Positions 17,612 to 25,885 of a DNA stretch of 64,000 bases are shown one piece after another. The DNA lies in NCBI GenBank assembly GCA_963809795.1, contig CAWELN010000009.1, positions 496,001 to 560,000 of the forward strand, in the 5' to 3' direction. Source of the DNA: DASUAS01 sp963809795 (lineage in GTDB: Bacteria > Actinomycetota > Acidimicrobiia > IMCC26256 > DASPTH01). The translations under genes and the position numbers were made by a program. The notes beneath the pieces are model-generated. The model made no database searches. It saw only the letters and a program-made list of their open reading frames with translations, and was not told the DNA's origin. Positions within the stretch are counted from its first letter, which is position 1. Every line of letters begins with the position of its first letter.

Positions 17612-18324
17612 GCACCGCGAGCTGGCGCCGGCGCGTCGACGCGCTCGACTGGAAGGGCATCGGCGACGAGCTCGACGAGATCGGTTGCGCGCCGACCGGA
17701 CCGGTGCTCACCGGCGACGAGTGCGTGGCACTGGTGGACCTCTACGACGACGACGCCCGCTTCCGGTCCACGGTCGACATGGCCCGACATCGGTTCGGCC
17801 GCGGCGAGTACCGCTACTTCGACCGTCCGCTTCCCCCGGAGGTCGCGGCGTTGCGCGCCGCCTGCTGGCCACACCTGCTCGATGTCGCCCGCACCTGGTA
17901 CGAGCGCCTGGGCCGCCCGGCCCCGTGGCCCGACGACCTCGCCGACTGGCTCGACGCGTGCCACCGGAACGGGCAGGACCGACCGACGCCGCTCCTGCTC
18001 CGGTACGGGCCCGGCGACTGGAACGCCCTGCACCGCGATCTCTACGGCGACCTGGTCTTCCCGCTGCAGGTCGTCGTCGGGCTCGACGAACCCGGCGACG
18101 ACTTCACTGGAGGCGAGTTCGTCGTGGTCGAGCAACGACCGCGTGCCCAATCGCGGGCCACGGCCACCACCATCCCGCGCGGGCACGCCGTGGTCTTCAC
18201 GACGCGCGACCGACCGGTGCGTTCGGCGCGGGGGTGGTCGGCCGCATCGATGCGCCACGGGCTCAGCACGGTGAGGTCGGGGCGTCGCCACGCGCTCGGG
18301 CTCGTCTTCCACGATGCCGCCTGA
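17608..18324 (+). CDS. 2OG-Fe(II) oxygenase family protein in repair operon
   Basis: 238 residues from GTG 17608 (GTGA overlap with ogt). The double-stranded beta-helix shows H142-x-D144 (ALHRDLYGDLVFPLQ) and H217 (SMRHGLSTVRSG), with R227 as the likely 2-oxoglutarate ligand. It belongs to an uncharacterised branch (COG3826-like) commonly found next to ogt or alkylation genes; it is not AlkB. Coupling to alkB, sigma and ogt suggests a role in repairing a different alkyl lesion or a damaged protein/metabolite (inference). Confidence 0.88.
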   Translation: MSTASWRRRVDALDWKGIGDELDEIGCAPTGPVLTGDECVALVDLYDDDARFRSTVDMARHRFGRGEYRYFDRPLPPEVAALRAACWPHLLDVARTWYERLGRPAPWPDDLADWLDACHRNGQDRPTPLLLRYGPGDWNALHRDLYGDLVFPLQVVVGLDEPGDDFTGGEFVVVEQRPRAQSRATATTIPRGHAVVFTTRDRPVRSARGWSAASMRHGLSTVRSGRRHALGLVFHDAA

Positions 18325-18967
18325 ACCGCACCCGCGACAGAACCGGGTCGATCCGTGGGGCGACCTCCACGCGGTGACCGCGCGGGGCCTCTTCACCGGC
18401 AACCGCGGGTGCCTGGTCGACGGGAGCGGGGCGCTCGCCCGCCACCACCGCGGCGACCTCTGGATCACGTGCGTCACCGCGTTCCGCGATCGGCGACAAC
18501 CGCTCGCCGACCCGCACCGCTGGACGCCGCTGTTCTTCCTCGACGACGCGGTCGCGCTGGCCGCCGGACACCGGCCCTGCGCCACGTGCCGACCGGCCGC
18601 CTACCGGTCGTACCAGGAGGCGCTCGGCGGCGCGCTCGACCTCGACGCACCCCTCCCGGCGACCGAGGTGAACCGCCGTCTGGGCCGCGAGCGACTGCAC
18701 CGCGGCACCGGCCTCGAACGGGCGCGGGATCGTCGCGTGTGGTCCGCTCCCTTCTCCGACCTGCCCGACGGCACCGTCGTCGTCGCCGCCACCGGCGAGC
18801 CCCGGCTGGTCCTCGGCGACCGGACCCTCGCGTTCGCTCACCCCGGCTGGACCGCACCACGGACGCGACCCGTCCACGGGGTGGCCCGGATCCTCACGCC
18901 GCCGACCTCCGTGGCCGCGCTGCGCACCGGGTTCGAGCCCGTGCTCCACGCCACCGCGACCTGCTGA
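18314..18967 (+). CDS. Uncharacterised protein with Ada-like Cys motif, last gene of repair operon
   Basis: 217 residues, overlapping the oxygenase by 11 nt. The centre reads DDAVALAAGHRPCATCRP with C89 and C92; this closely resembles the Ada zinc-domain segment in which the last two zinc cysteines sit in GFRPCKRC. Other cysteines are C33 (NRGCLVD) and C53 (WITCVTAF). If four-Cys zinc binding occurs it differs in spacing from Ada. No transcriptional HTH is present. Inference: a metal-dependent methyl-phosphotriester sensor or repair partner. Not a named family to my knowledge. Confidence 0.82.
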   Translation: MPPEPHPRQNRVDPWGDLHAVTARGLFTGNRGCLVDGSGALARHHRGDLWITCVTAFRDRRQPLADPHRWTPLFFLDDAVALAAGHRPCATCRPAAYRSYQEALGGALDLDAPLPATEVNRRLGRERLHRGTGLERARDRRVWSAPFSDLPDGTVVVAATGEPRLVLGDRTLAFAHPGWTAPRTRPVHGVARILTPPTSVAALRTGFEPVLHATATC

Positions 18968-18983
18968 GCGGGAGGGGAGCGCG

Positions 18984-19241
18984 CTACTCCGACTCGGGTT
19001 GGTGCGGGTCGTCGAGCGTCAGGCCGAGCTCGTCGAGCTCGGTCTGGTCGAGCTCGAGCTCGTCGTCCTGCTCCAGCTCGTCGGCGTCGCGCGCGTTCTC
19101 CGCCAGGTTGTCGGGGTCCTGCTGGTAGTGACGGGTCTCGTCGAGCACGGGCTCGTCGTCGTCGACGAGGGCTTCGACGTCGGCACCCAACTCGAGGTCG
19201 GGGTCCCCGTTGTCGCCCTCGGCTCTCCGGTCGGCCACCAT
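18984..19241 (-). CDS. Very acidic small protein
   Basis: About 85 residues from GTG/ATG at 19241 (an in-frame start 36 nt further up would add 12 residues). Over 40 percent of residues are Asp or Glu, with runs such as LDETRHYQQDPDNLAENARDADELEQDDELELDQ split between helices. No domain is recognised. Codon use is like its neighbours. Possibly a DNA-mimic or chaperone-type acidic protein, but this is only composition. Confidence 0.55.
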   Translation of the reverse strand: MVADRRAEGDNGDPDLELGADVEALVDDDEPVLDETRHYQQDPDNLAENARDADELEQDDELELDQTELDELGLTLDDPHQPESE

Positions 19242-19315
19242 CCCCTCAGCGTACGGGCTCGGCCCGCTCGCGCACACCGATCACCGGACCCACGGGAACG
19301 TCGCCGTCCGTACCC

Positions 19316-19996
19316 TCATCGGGGACCCGATTCTCCCGCGCCCGCACGGGCGGAGAAAGAAGTGGTGAACCAGTCGCCCGCGAGGTGCGCGACCTCCTCG
19401 AGCGCGCCCGGTTCCTCGAAGAGGTGGGTGGCGCCGGGCACGACGACGAGTTGGTGCCGGCAGCGCAATCGCGCCGCCGCGGCCTCGTTCAGCTCCCCCA
19501 CCTGGCGGTCGCGCTCGCCGACGATCAGCAACGTCGGCGCCTGCACCGACTCGAGCGCGTCCCCCGCGAGGTCGGGACGGCCCCCGCGCGAGACCACCGC
19601 CGCAATCGGCGCCGGGTCGCGGGCCGCGGCGACCAGCGCCGCCGCCGCCCCGGTGCTCGCACCGAACAGCCCGACGGGGAGTGCCCGGGTCTCGGGGTCG
19701 TCGACGACGGCGGTGACCGTGAGCCCGACGCGCTCCGCCAGCAGGTCGATGTCGAACCGCAGGTGTCCGCGGTCGCGGTCGGCCAGCTCCTCGGCCTCGG
19801 TCAGGAGGTCGAACAACAGGGTGCCGAGGCCCCGACCTCGCAGGTACGCCGCGACCTCCTGGTTCCGGCGGCTCCGGCGGCTGCTCCCGCTCCCGTGCGC
19901 GAACACCACCACACCCCCGGCGCCGTCGGGCACCAGCAGGTCGCCGTGGATCGCGCCGGTCGGGCCTACCCGCAGCTCCAGCTCGCGTTCGCGCAT
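19316..19996 (-). CDS. Alpha/beta hydrolase, dienelactone hydrolase-like
   Basis: 226 residues from ATG 19996. VVVFAHGSGSSRRSRRNQEVAAYL is the oxyanion region, GLFGASTGAAAALVA carries the nucleophile Ser, LLIVGERDRQV the Asp and PGATHLFEEPGALEEVAHLAGDWF the His. This subgroup is often found fused to phosphoribosyltransferase domains in actinobacteria and is unfused here. Substrate unknown. Confidence 0.88.
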   Translation of the reverse strand: MRERELELRVGPTGAIHGDLLVPDGAGGVVVFAHGSGSSRRSRRNQEVAAYLRGRGLGTLLFDLLTEAEELADRDRGHLRFDIDLLAERVGLTVTAVVDDPETRALPVGLFGASTGAAAALVAAARDPAPIAAVVSRGGRPDLAGDALESVQAPTLLIVGERDRQVGELNEAAAARLRCRHQLVVVPGATHLFEEPGALEEVAHLAGDWFTTSFSARAGAGESGPR

Positions 19997-20231
19997 CGTC
20001 GCCCCCGATGGTTTCGGCCGGCCGGTCGACACCGCGCCTGTACCCACCTGCTTCGCTCGCCGACCTCCCTCCCGACCGCCACCGCCGATTCCTCGTCACG
20101 CGATGCGTCCGCGTCCGGCTCACCGGGTACGCGCACACCATCCGCCGGTGCCCGACCTGCGGCGCGTCGCCGAGTTCCGGAACCCGCGCCGCAGCGCATC
20201 GTCGACCAGCCGACCGAAGGGGGAGACGCCC

Positions 20232-20585
20232 ATGGCCACCGCCAAGCAGAGGGCCGCCCGCCGCAGCCAGGCCCTGAGCGCGGCCGAGCAGAACGACCTG
20301 CCCGCATCGCAGTTCGCGTTCCCGAAGGAGCGCAAGGAACCGCTCACCGACGCCCGCCACGTCCGCAACGCGGTCGCCCGCTTCGACCAGGTCGAGGGGG
20401 TCAGCAACACCGAGCGCGACCGGGCGTGGAAGCGCATCCAGGCGGCCGCCAAGCGGTTCGGGGTGACGATCGAGGCCACGAGCTGGCGCGAGCTCGTCGA
20501 CGACGGGAAGGACCGGGACGAGAAGGGCGGGGACGAGAAGGGCCGGGACGGGAAGGGCCGCGGCGGGAAGACCAAGAAGCGGTGA
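20232..20585 (+). CDS. DUF6582-type small protein with Lys-rich tail
   Basis: 117 residues. The core LPASQFAFPKERKEPLTDARHVRNAVARFDQVEGVSNTERDRAWKRIQAAAKRFGV is a known small helical domain also found in actinophage head proteins and bacterial stress loci. The tail repeats DEKGG/DGKGRGGK and ends in KTKKR, giving a strongly charged disordered end that could bind nucleic acid. GGGGGAGACGCC precedes ATG 20232. Function unknown. Confidence 0.82.
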   Translation: MATAKQRAARRSQALSAAEQNDLPASQFAFPKERKEPLTDARHVRNAVARFDQVEGVSNTERDRAWKRIQAAAKRFGVTIEATSWRELVDDGKDRDEKGGDEKGRDGKGRGGKTKKR

Positions 20586-20604
20586 GCCCGGCCGAGTGGC
20601 GCGG

Positions 20605-21207
20605 TCAGACGCCGTGGCGGACCCACTCCTGGATGCCGGTGGCGACGAGCTGGGTCGCGATCGCCGCCAGGAGCAGGCCGACGATGCGCGCGAGCAGGGC
20701 GACGCCGTTCTCGGTGAGGACCCGGGCGATGACGCCGGCGAAGCGCAGGACCACGTAGACGACGACGAACACGCTGACCAGCGCGCCGACCACGATGAGC
20801 ACACCGCGCCAATCGGCCGCATCACGGATGTACACCATGGTCGCCGCGATCGCACCGGGCCCGGCGAGCAGCGGCGTGCCCAACGGGACGAACGCGACGT
20901 TGGCGCCACTCGTGAGCTGCGCGTCGGCCGGACGCAAGGGCTGTTGCAGCAGCTCGAGTGCCACGAGCACGAGGAGCAGACCACCCGACACCTGCAGGGC
21001 CTGCACGGAGATGCCGAGCAACCGCAGGAGCACGCCGCCGAACGCCGCGAACGCGAGGATGACCGCGGCCGCGGTCAAGGCCGCCTGCAACGCCGCTCGG
21101 CGGCGCGCCTCCTCACCGTCCCGGTCCGTCACCGCGAGGAAGATCGGCACGTTGCCCACCGGGTCCATGATCACCAGCAGGGTCACGAAGACCTGGGCGA
21201 ACACCAT
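20605..21207 (-). CDS. MarC family integral membrane protein
   Basis: 200 residues with six predicted membrane helices. The start FVTLLVIMDPVGNVPIFLAVT carries the family DPxGNxPxF motif; the internal repeat is FVPLGTPLLAGPGAIAATMVYI. A GTG at 21234 would add nine residues and cannot be excluded. MarC/YhgN-type proteins are often called NAAT transporters, but the substrate is uncertain. Divergent from the NuoF-like gene with about 30-60 bp between starts. Confidence 0.9.
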   Translation of the reverse strand: MVFAQVFVTLLVIMDPVGNVPIFLAVTDRDGEEARRRAALQAALTAAAVILAFAAFGGVLLRLLGISVQALQVSGGLLLVLVALELLQQPLRPADAQLTSGANVAFVPLGTPLLAGPGAIAATMVYIRDAADWRGVLIVVGALVSVFVVVYVVLRFAGVIARVLTENGVALLARIVGLLLAAIATQLVATGIQEWVRHGV

Positions 21208-21264
21208 CGTCTCGGTGGTACCCGCGGCGGCCACCGGCGACGCTCCGTACGTCGAGGGTGCATC

Positions 21265-22662
21265 ATGGCGCGCGTGACCGATCGCTACCTGCTGCCCGAA
21301 CGCGCCGTCGGTTCGATCGACGAGTACCTCGCCACCGACATCGGCGGGCTCGGCCTGCAGCGCGCCATCGACCTCGGCCCCGACGCGACCATCGCGCTGG
21401 TGAGCCGGGCCGGGCTCCGGGGCCGCGGCGGTGCCGGCTTTCCCACCGGCACCAAGTGGACGAGCGTCCGCTCCCAGCCGGCGTCGCGCCGCTACGCGGT
21501 CTGCAACGGTGCCGAGGGCGAGCCGGGGACGTTCAAGGACCGCGCCCTGCTGCGCGCCAACCCGTACCAGGTCGTCGAAGGGCTGCTCATCGCCGCGTTC
21601 GTGGTCGACGCCGAGAGCGCGTTCCTCGCGCTCAAGGAGAGCTTCGAGGAGGAGCGGGAGCTCGTCACGCGTGCCATCGTCGAGATGCAGGACGCGGGCA
21701 TCTGCCGCGACTGCGAGCTCGTCGTCGTCGCCGGTCCCGAGGAGTACCTCTACGGCGAGGAGAAGGCACTCCTCGAGGTGATCGAGGGCAACCCGCCGTA
21801 CCCGCGTGTCCTCCCGCCATACCAGCACGGACTGTTCGCGACCACACCGCAGCTGGGGTGGAGCGCGGTCGCACCGGCGGATGGCGCCGGCCCCGGCGGC
21901 GACGGCTCGAATCCCACCCTCGTCAACAACGTCGAGACCCTCGCCAATGTCCCGCACATCCTCGTGCGCGGGGTCGACTGGTTCCGTGGTCACGGCACCG
22001 AGCAGACACCGGGCAACGTGGTGTGCACCGTGGTGGGCGACGTCGAGCACGCGGGCGTCGACGAGGTCGAGCCGGGCACCAGCCTCCGCGAGGTCATCGC
22101 CACCGTCGGCGGCGGGCCGCGACCCGGCCGCACCATCAAGGCCGTGTTCCCCGGCGTCACCAATCCGGTGATCCGCGACCGGGCGCTCGATGTCGCGCTG
22201 TCGTACGAGGGCGTCGAATCGGTGGGCAGCGGCATGGGCGCGTGCGGCTTCATCGTGTACGACGACACGACCTGCATGGTCGAGGTCGCCGCGTTGTTCT
22301 CGCAGTTCCTGTTCGTCGAGTCCTGCGGCCAGTGCCCGCCGTGCAAGCTCGGGTCGGGCGAGATCACCCAAGGCCTCGACGACCTGCAGAGCGGCATCGC
22401 GACCGAGCGCACGGTCGAGGAGATCTGGGAGTGGCTGGGCAAGGTCACCGACGGCAGCCGGTGCTTCCTGGCGACGGAGGAGGCGCAGGTCGTCGGCAGC
22501 ATCATCGAGCAGTTCCCCGCCGAGGTCGAGGAGCACGTCGTCGCGGACGGTTGCCCCCGACGCCGCCACCTGGTCATCCCGAAGCTCGTCGACGTGCGCG
22601 ACGGCACCGCCGTCTACGACGAGCGTCAAGCGCGCAAGGCGCCCGACTGGACGTACACCTGA
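21265..22662 (+). CDS. NuoF-like NADH:acceptor oxidoreductase flavoprotein, stand-alone
   Basis: 465 residues. It has the NADH site GRGGAGFPTGTKW, FMN-binding NGAEGEPGTFKDR, EEYLYGEEKALLEVIEG, NNVETLANVPHI, and the 4Fe-4S ligand set ESCGQCPPCKLGSGEI with a later GSRCFLATEE Cys. This is the complex I 51-kDa subunit fold. No nuo genes surround it; such orphan copies serve as diaphorase subunits for formate dehydrogenases, hydrogenases or other acceptors. The partner is not visible in the window. Confidence 0.9.
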   Translation: MARVTDRYLLPERAVGSIDEYLATDIGGLGLQRAIDLGPDATIALVSRAGLRGRGGAGFPTGTKWTSVRSQPASRRYAVCNGAEGEPGTFKDRALLRANPYQVVEGLLIAAFVVDAESAFLALKESFEEERELVTRAIVEMQDAGICRDCELVVVAGPEEYLYGEEKALLEVIEGNPPYPRVLPPYQHGLFATTPQLGWSAVAPADGAGPGGDGSNPTLVNNVETLANVPHILVRGVDWFRGHGTEQTPGNVVCTVVGDVEHAGVDEVEPGTSLREVIATVGGGPRPGRTIKAVFPGVTNPVIRDRALDVALSYEGVESVGSGMGACGFIVYDDTTCMVEVAALFSQFLFVESCGQCPPCKLGSGEITQGLDDLQSGIATERTVEEIWEWLGKVTDGSRCFLATEEAQVVGSIIEQFPAEVEEHVVADGCPRRRHLVIPKLVDVRDGTAVYDERQARKAPDWTYT

Positions 22663-22676
22663 CGTCGTCGTCCTCT

Positions 22677-23811
22677 TCACGCGGCCGTCGGTCCGGCGCG
22701 TGGTGGTGGGAGGCCGAGCTGTTCGCGTTGTTCGGGGCTGAGGTCGTCGAGGTGGACCTGCGGAGATCCGTCGGGCAGGTTGGGGTTGCCGACCAGGGCC
22801 TAGGGCCCGTGGGGGATGAGGGGGGGTGGAGGTGGTGGCGATGGCGATCAGGTTCGGAGATGTCGTCGGTGCCGCCCCAGGACCGTGGTCGAAGGTGATG
22901 GATCTGGAGGCCGCAGGTGACGTCGCAGGTCGGTGAACGGCAGTGCGTCGCGCAGCAGCACCGCCCGCACGATCTTCGGGGAGGTGCCGGGGTGCGCTTG
23001 CCGATGAAGATCGGGGACGCCGTCGTCGTCGACCAGCACCGGCTCGATGGTCGCGTTGGCGCGCAGTTGCTCCAGCAGGGAGTCGGCGATCGGGATCCCG
23101 GCGATCTCCGCCGGGCCATGACAACGGGACACAGGGACCTGCAGCACCGGCCGCGGTGCCATCGTCGGTCCTTCGTCCTTGACCTCAGGCTGGTCACACA
23201 GTAGACCAGCGCGTCGGCGGCGCGATGCTCGAAGCTGTCCCAGCGCTGCCCCTTGGCCGGCTTCATCTGCTCGGTCAGCTGCTGGATCGTCGCCTCGAAC
23301 GTGGCGCCCATCACGTCGGGCAACTGCCCATGCAGCTGCAGCATCCCTGTGTCCGGTGTCCACCACATCCGCACCGACCGCGCCTCGTAGCGCTGCCGCG
23401 AGTCCTGCGTCGGTCGGCTTCGACGCGTTGCGCGCCAGCCGCGCCAGCTCGACCGGCGCCACGTTCGGTGCCCGCCGCGCCCACTCCGCATCGGAGTCCT
23501 CGTCGGCCAGCTTGGTGACCGCGCTCAACTGCTCGGCGCTCAGCGCCCCCTCGTACGCGGCCGCGGCGATCTCGGGCAACGACTCCAACCGTCGCGCGCC
23601 GTCTCGACCGTGTCCCGCGCCGTCCGCGTCGACTCGCCATGATCACCCAGCGTCGGATCGATCCGCCCCCGCTCGTCGAGCATCCGCAACGACGCGAGAT
23701 CCTCCGCGTACAACCGGCGTTGCACACGCGAGCAACTCGTCGTGCCGCGGCACGCAACCGCTCCGTCGGCCAGCACCGCAGCTCGTCGAGATGATCGGCG
23801 ATCTCGAACAT
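22677..23811 (-). pseudogene. DUF222/HNH endonuclease-type protein, multiply broken
   Basis: Fragments in three frames, in order from 23811: MFEIADHLDELRCWPTERL, LYAEDLASLRMLDERG and DPTLGDHGESTRTARDTVETA, LPEIAAAAYEGALSAEQLSAV, YEARSVRMWWTPDTGMLQLHG, MAPRPVLQVPVSR, LRANATIEPVLVDDDGVP, GLQIHHLRPRSWGGTDDI (the HNH core) and LVGNPNLPDG, ending at 22677. A family-consistent GPY codon has become TAG near 22802. At least five frame changes plus a stop make this a real pseudogene rather than one indel. Members of this REP13E12-like family are multicopy in actinobacteria and are thought to be mobile. Confidence 0.88.
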
Positions 23812-23872
23812 GCACCGATCAAACCATGGGGGTACGACACTTATCGGCCGTGTCGCGCCTCGATGTCCAGAA

Positions 23873-24866
23873 TCAGTGGCTCGTGGTCGAGCCGCCCGCG
23901 GCGACCACGAGCAGCGTCTTGCCGATGGTGTCGCGACGTTCGATGGCGGCGTGCGCGGCGGCGGCGTCGGCGAGCGGGAACCGTTGACCGATGACCGGGC
24001 GCAGTCGACCGGCGGCGGCATCGTCGAGCACCCCACGCGTCACCCGAGCGACGTCGGCCGGCGTGGGTGGACCCAGGTGGACGACGCGCACGTGCCGCCG
24101 GGTCGCGTCCCCGTCGCGGAGCTGCGCGAACTCACCACTGGCCATGCCGAACGGCACGAAGCGCCCGCCGTCGCGCACCAGCGCGAACGCGGCGCGCCCG
24201 ATCGCGCCGCCCACGCCGTCGAACGCGACGTCGACGCCATCGGAGAGCTCGGCCCGGACCCGCTCGGGCCACTCCGGGTCGCGGTAGTCGACGGTCGCGT
24301 CCGCGCCGAGCTCGCGGGCCAGCGCCAGCTTGCGGGCGCCGCCTGCCGCGCCCACCACGCGCGCACCCCGACGACCGGCGAGTTGCACCAGGAGCGTCCC
24401 GACGCCGCCACCGGCGGCCTCGACCAGCACGGTCTCGCCGTCGGCGACGGCGGCGGCCTCGACGAGCAGCGCCGCGGTGCGGCCGTCCGCCAGCAGCGCC
24501 ACCGCCTCGGCCATGCCCAGGTCGTCGGGCACCCGGAGCACGCCACCCGCGTCGACGGCGACCTGCTCGGCGTACCCGCCCGACTCCGCCCGTGCTGGTG
24601 ACGACCCGGGCGCCGAGGAGCGAGCGATCGGTGCCGTCGCCGACCGCGACCACGACGCCACCGACCCCGTTGCCGGGGATCGTCGGCAGGGCCGGCGTCA
24701 TCGCGGGATTGGGCGGGTTCCCGGCCCGGACCTGCGTCTCCACGAACGTCACGTTGGCGAGCTCGACGTCGATCAGGACCTGGCCCGCGCCGACGGTCGG
24801 TGCCGGCACCTCGGTCGGGACGAGGACGTCCGGGGGGCCGAAGGCCTCGAGGACGACGGCCCGCAC
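23873..24866 (-). CDS. NADPH:quinone reductase-like MDR protein (frameshifted)
   Basis: From 24866: MRAVVLEAFGPPDVLVPTEVP, LANVTFVETQVRAG, PGNGVGGVVVAVGDGTDRSLLGARVVTSTG. The frame then changes near 24590 and continues ESGGYAEQVAVDAGG, VLVEAAGGGVGTLLVQLAG (cofactor motif), VDVAFDGVGG and FGMASGEF to 23873. An extra G in the ACGGGCGGAG context explains the shift. Joined length, about 330 residues, is normal for zinc-free quinone oxidoreductases. It follows the DUF5519 gene in one operon that starts opposite SoxR, so quinone or redox-cycler detoxification is likely. Confidence 0.85.
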
Positions 24867-24867
24867 G

Positions 24868-25215
24868 TCAGGCCGCGGACGCCGGGACGCCGTGCCGCGC
24901 CACGATCCGCTCGTAGTTCAGCCGCAGCAGGACGACCACGTCGCGGACGTCGGCGTCGTCGTCGATCCGGCGCGCCGCGGGACCGGTCTTGCCCGGGAAC
25001 ACCGGGTGGGACGTGATCCGATCCTGCTCGTGCAGCTCGCGCCAGACCGCGGGCGGAAAGCTGAAGTGCGCGGCGTGCTCGCCGTGGAGGTGGCCGAGCT
25101 CGCGTGGACCGACCTTGAACGCGAGCTCGCCGGCCTCACTGCGGTCGACTTCGACTCCCGGCCATGCGGCCACCTGAGCGGCGATCTGCTCGCTGAACGT
25201 CTGTTCCGAACCCAT
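24868..25215 (-). CDS. DUF5519/luciferase-domain-like protein
   Basis: 115 residues: FSEQIAAQVAAWPGVEVDRSE, FKVGPRELGHLHGEHAAHFSFPPAVWRELHEQDRI, PVFPGKTGPAARRID and VVVLLRLNYERIV. The GHLHG...FPP signature matches the PF17648 domain, which has no firm function. First gene of the operon under the SoxR-box promoter at 25257-25287. Confidence 0.85.
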   Translation of the reverse strand: MGSEQTFSEQIAAQVAAWPGVEVDRSEAGELAFKVGPRELGHLHGEHAAHFSFPPAVWRELHEQDRITSHPVFPGKTGPAARRIDDDADVRDVVVLLRLNYERIVARHGVPASAA

Positions 25216-25256
25216 CGGATTGGCTCCTCTCGTGTCGCGGCTACCGTCCGTAGCTC

Positions 25257-25287
25257 AACCTAGAACTTCAAGTTGACTTGAAGTCAA
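25257..25287 (-). promoter_or_regulatory. SoxR box and 19-bp-spaced promoter
   Basis: ACTTCAAGTTGACTTGAAGT (25265-25284) is a perfect inverted repeat with 9-bp arms, matching the core CTCAAGTTAACTTGAG-type SoxR box. On the minus strand a TTGACT -35 (25287-25282) and TAGGTT -10 (25262-25257) are 19 bp apart, the long spacing that MerR-family activators untwist. The box lies in that spacer. It should activate the DUF5519-quinone reductase operon; the soxR gene starts 31 bp to the other side. Confidence 0.85.
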
Positions 25288-25314
25288 GGTTTGTTCGGTC
25301 TACCGTTGTTCGCG

Positions 25315-25773
25315 GTGGACCACGAGCTGACCATCGGCGAGCTGAGCGACCGCACCGGCGTCGCGGCGTCGGCGCTCCGGTTCTACGAGACCGAGGGCCT
25401 GATCCACGCCAACCGGTCCTCCGGGGGCCAGCGCCGGTACCCGCGCGACACGATCCGCCGGGTCTCGTTCGTCCGCGTCGCCCAGGAGGTGGGCCTGAGC
25501 CTGGCCGAGGTCCGCGCCGCGCTGGAGTCACTCCCCCAGCACCGGACGCCCACGGCGAAGGACTGGGAGCGCCTGTCGCGCTCCTGGCGCCCCCGACTCG
25601 ACGCCCAGATCGCCATGCTGGAACGCCTCCGCGACCGGCTGCACGGCTGCATCGGTTGCGGGTGCCTGTCGCTCGGCTTCTGCCGCCTCCTGAACCCCGA
25701 CGACGAAGCCGCGGCGCGCGGCCCGGGCCCGCGCTACATCCTGGATGCCGAAGGGCCGCCCGCGCGCCCCTGA
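25315..25773 (+). CDS. soxR: Redox-sensing MerR-family activator SoxR
   Basis: 152 residues from GTG 25315. The MerR HTH is ELTIGELSDRTGVAASALRFYETEGLI with an RYPRDTIRRVSFVRVAQEVG wing and a dimerisation helix. The 2Fe-2S ligands C112, C115, C117 and C123 (CIGCGCLSLGFC) have exact CX2CXCX5C spacing. In actinobacteria SoxR responds directly to redox-active quinones and phenazines rather than through SoxS. Its target is probably the divergent operon through the box at 25265-25284. Confidence 0.95.
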   Translation: MDHELTIGELSDRTGVAASALRFYETEGLIHANRSSGGQRRYPRDTIRRVSFVRVAQEVGLSLAEVRAALESLPQHRTPTAKDWERLSRSWRPRLDAQIAMLERLRDRLHGCIGCGCLSLGFCRLLNPDDEAAARGPGPRYILDAEGPPARP

Positions 25774-25885
25774 AGCGGCTCGCTCAACGGGTCGTCAACA
25801 CCGCGCGACCATCGCTGACATGCGCACCCGGCTTCTTTAGACTCCGGCGTCGAAGCGGGCGAGGAACCAACCTGAGTGAGGCAGG

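Noticed and set aside
20455..20585. Repeat units in the Lys/Gly/Asp-rich 3' end of the DUF6582 gene as a possible CRISPR or tandem repeat
   Set aside because: The units are imperfect, codon-length and in frame, encoding DEKGG/DGKGR; there are no spacers.
20605..23124. An 839-codon open frame on the minus strand
   Set aside because: Only the last 200 codons (20605-21207) encode MarC; the rest lies antisense to the NuoF-like gene and has no conserved residues.
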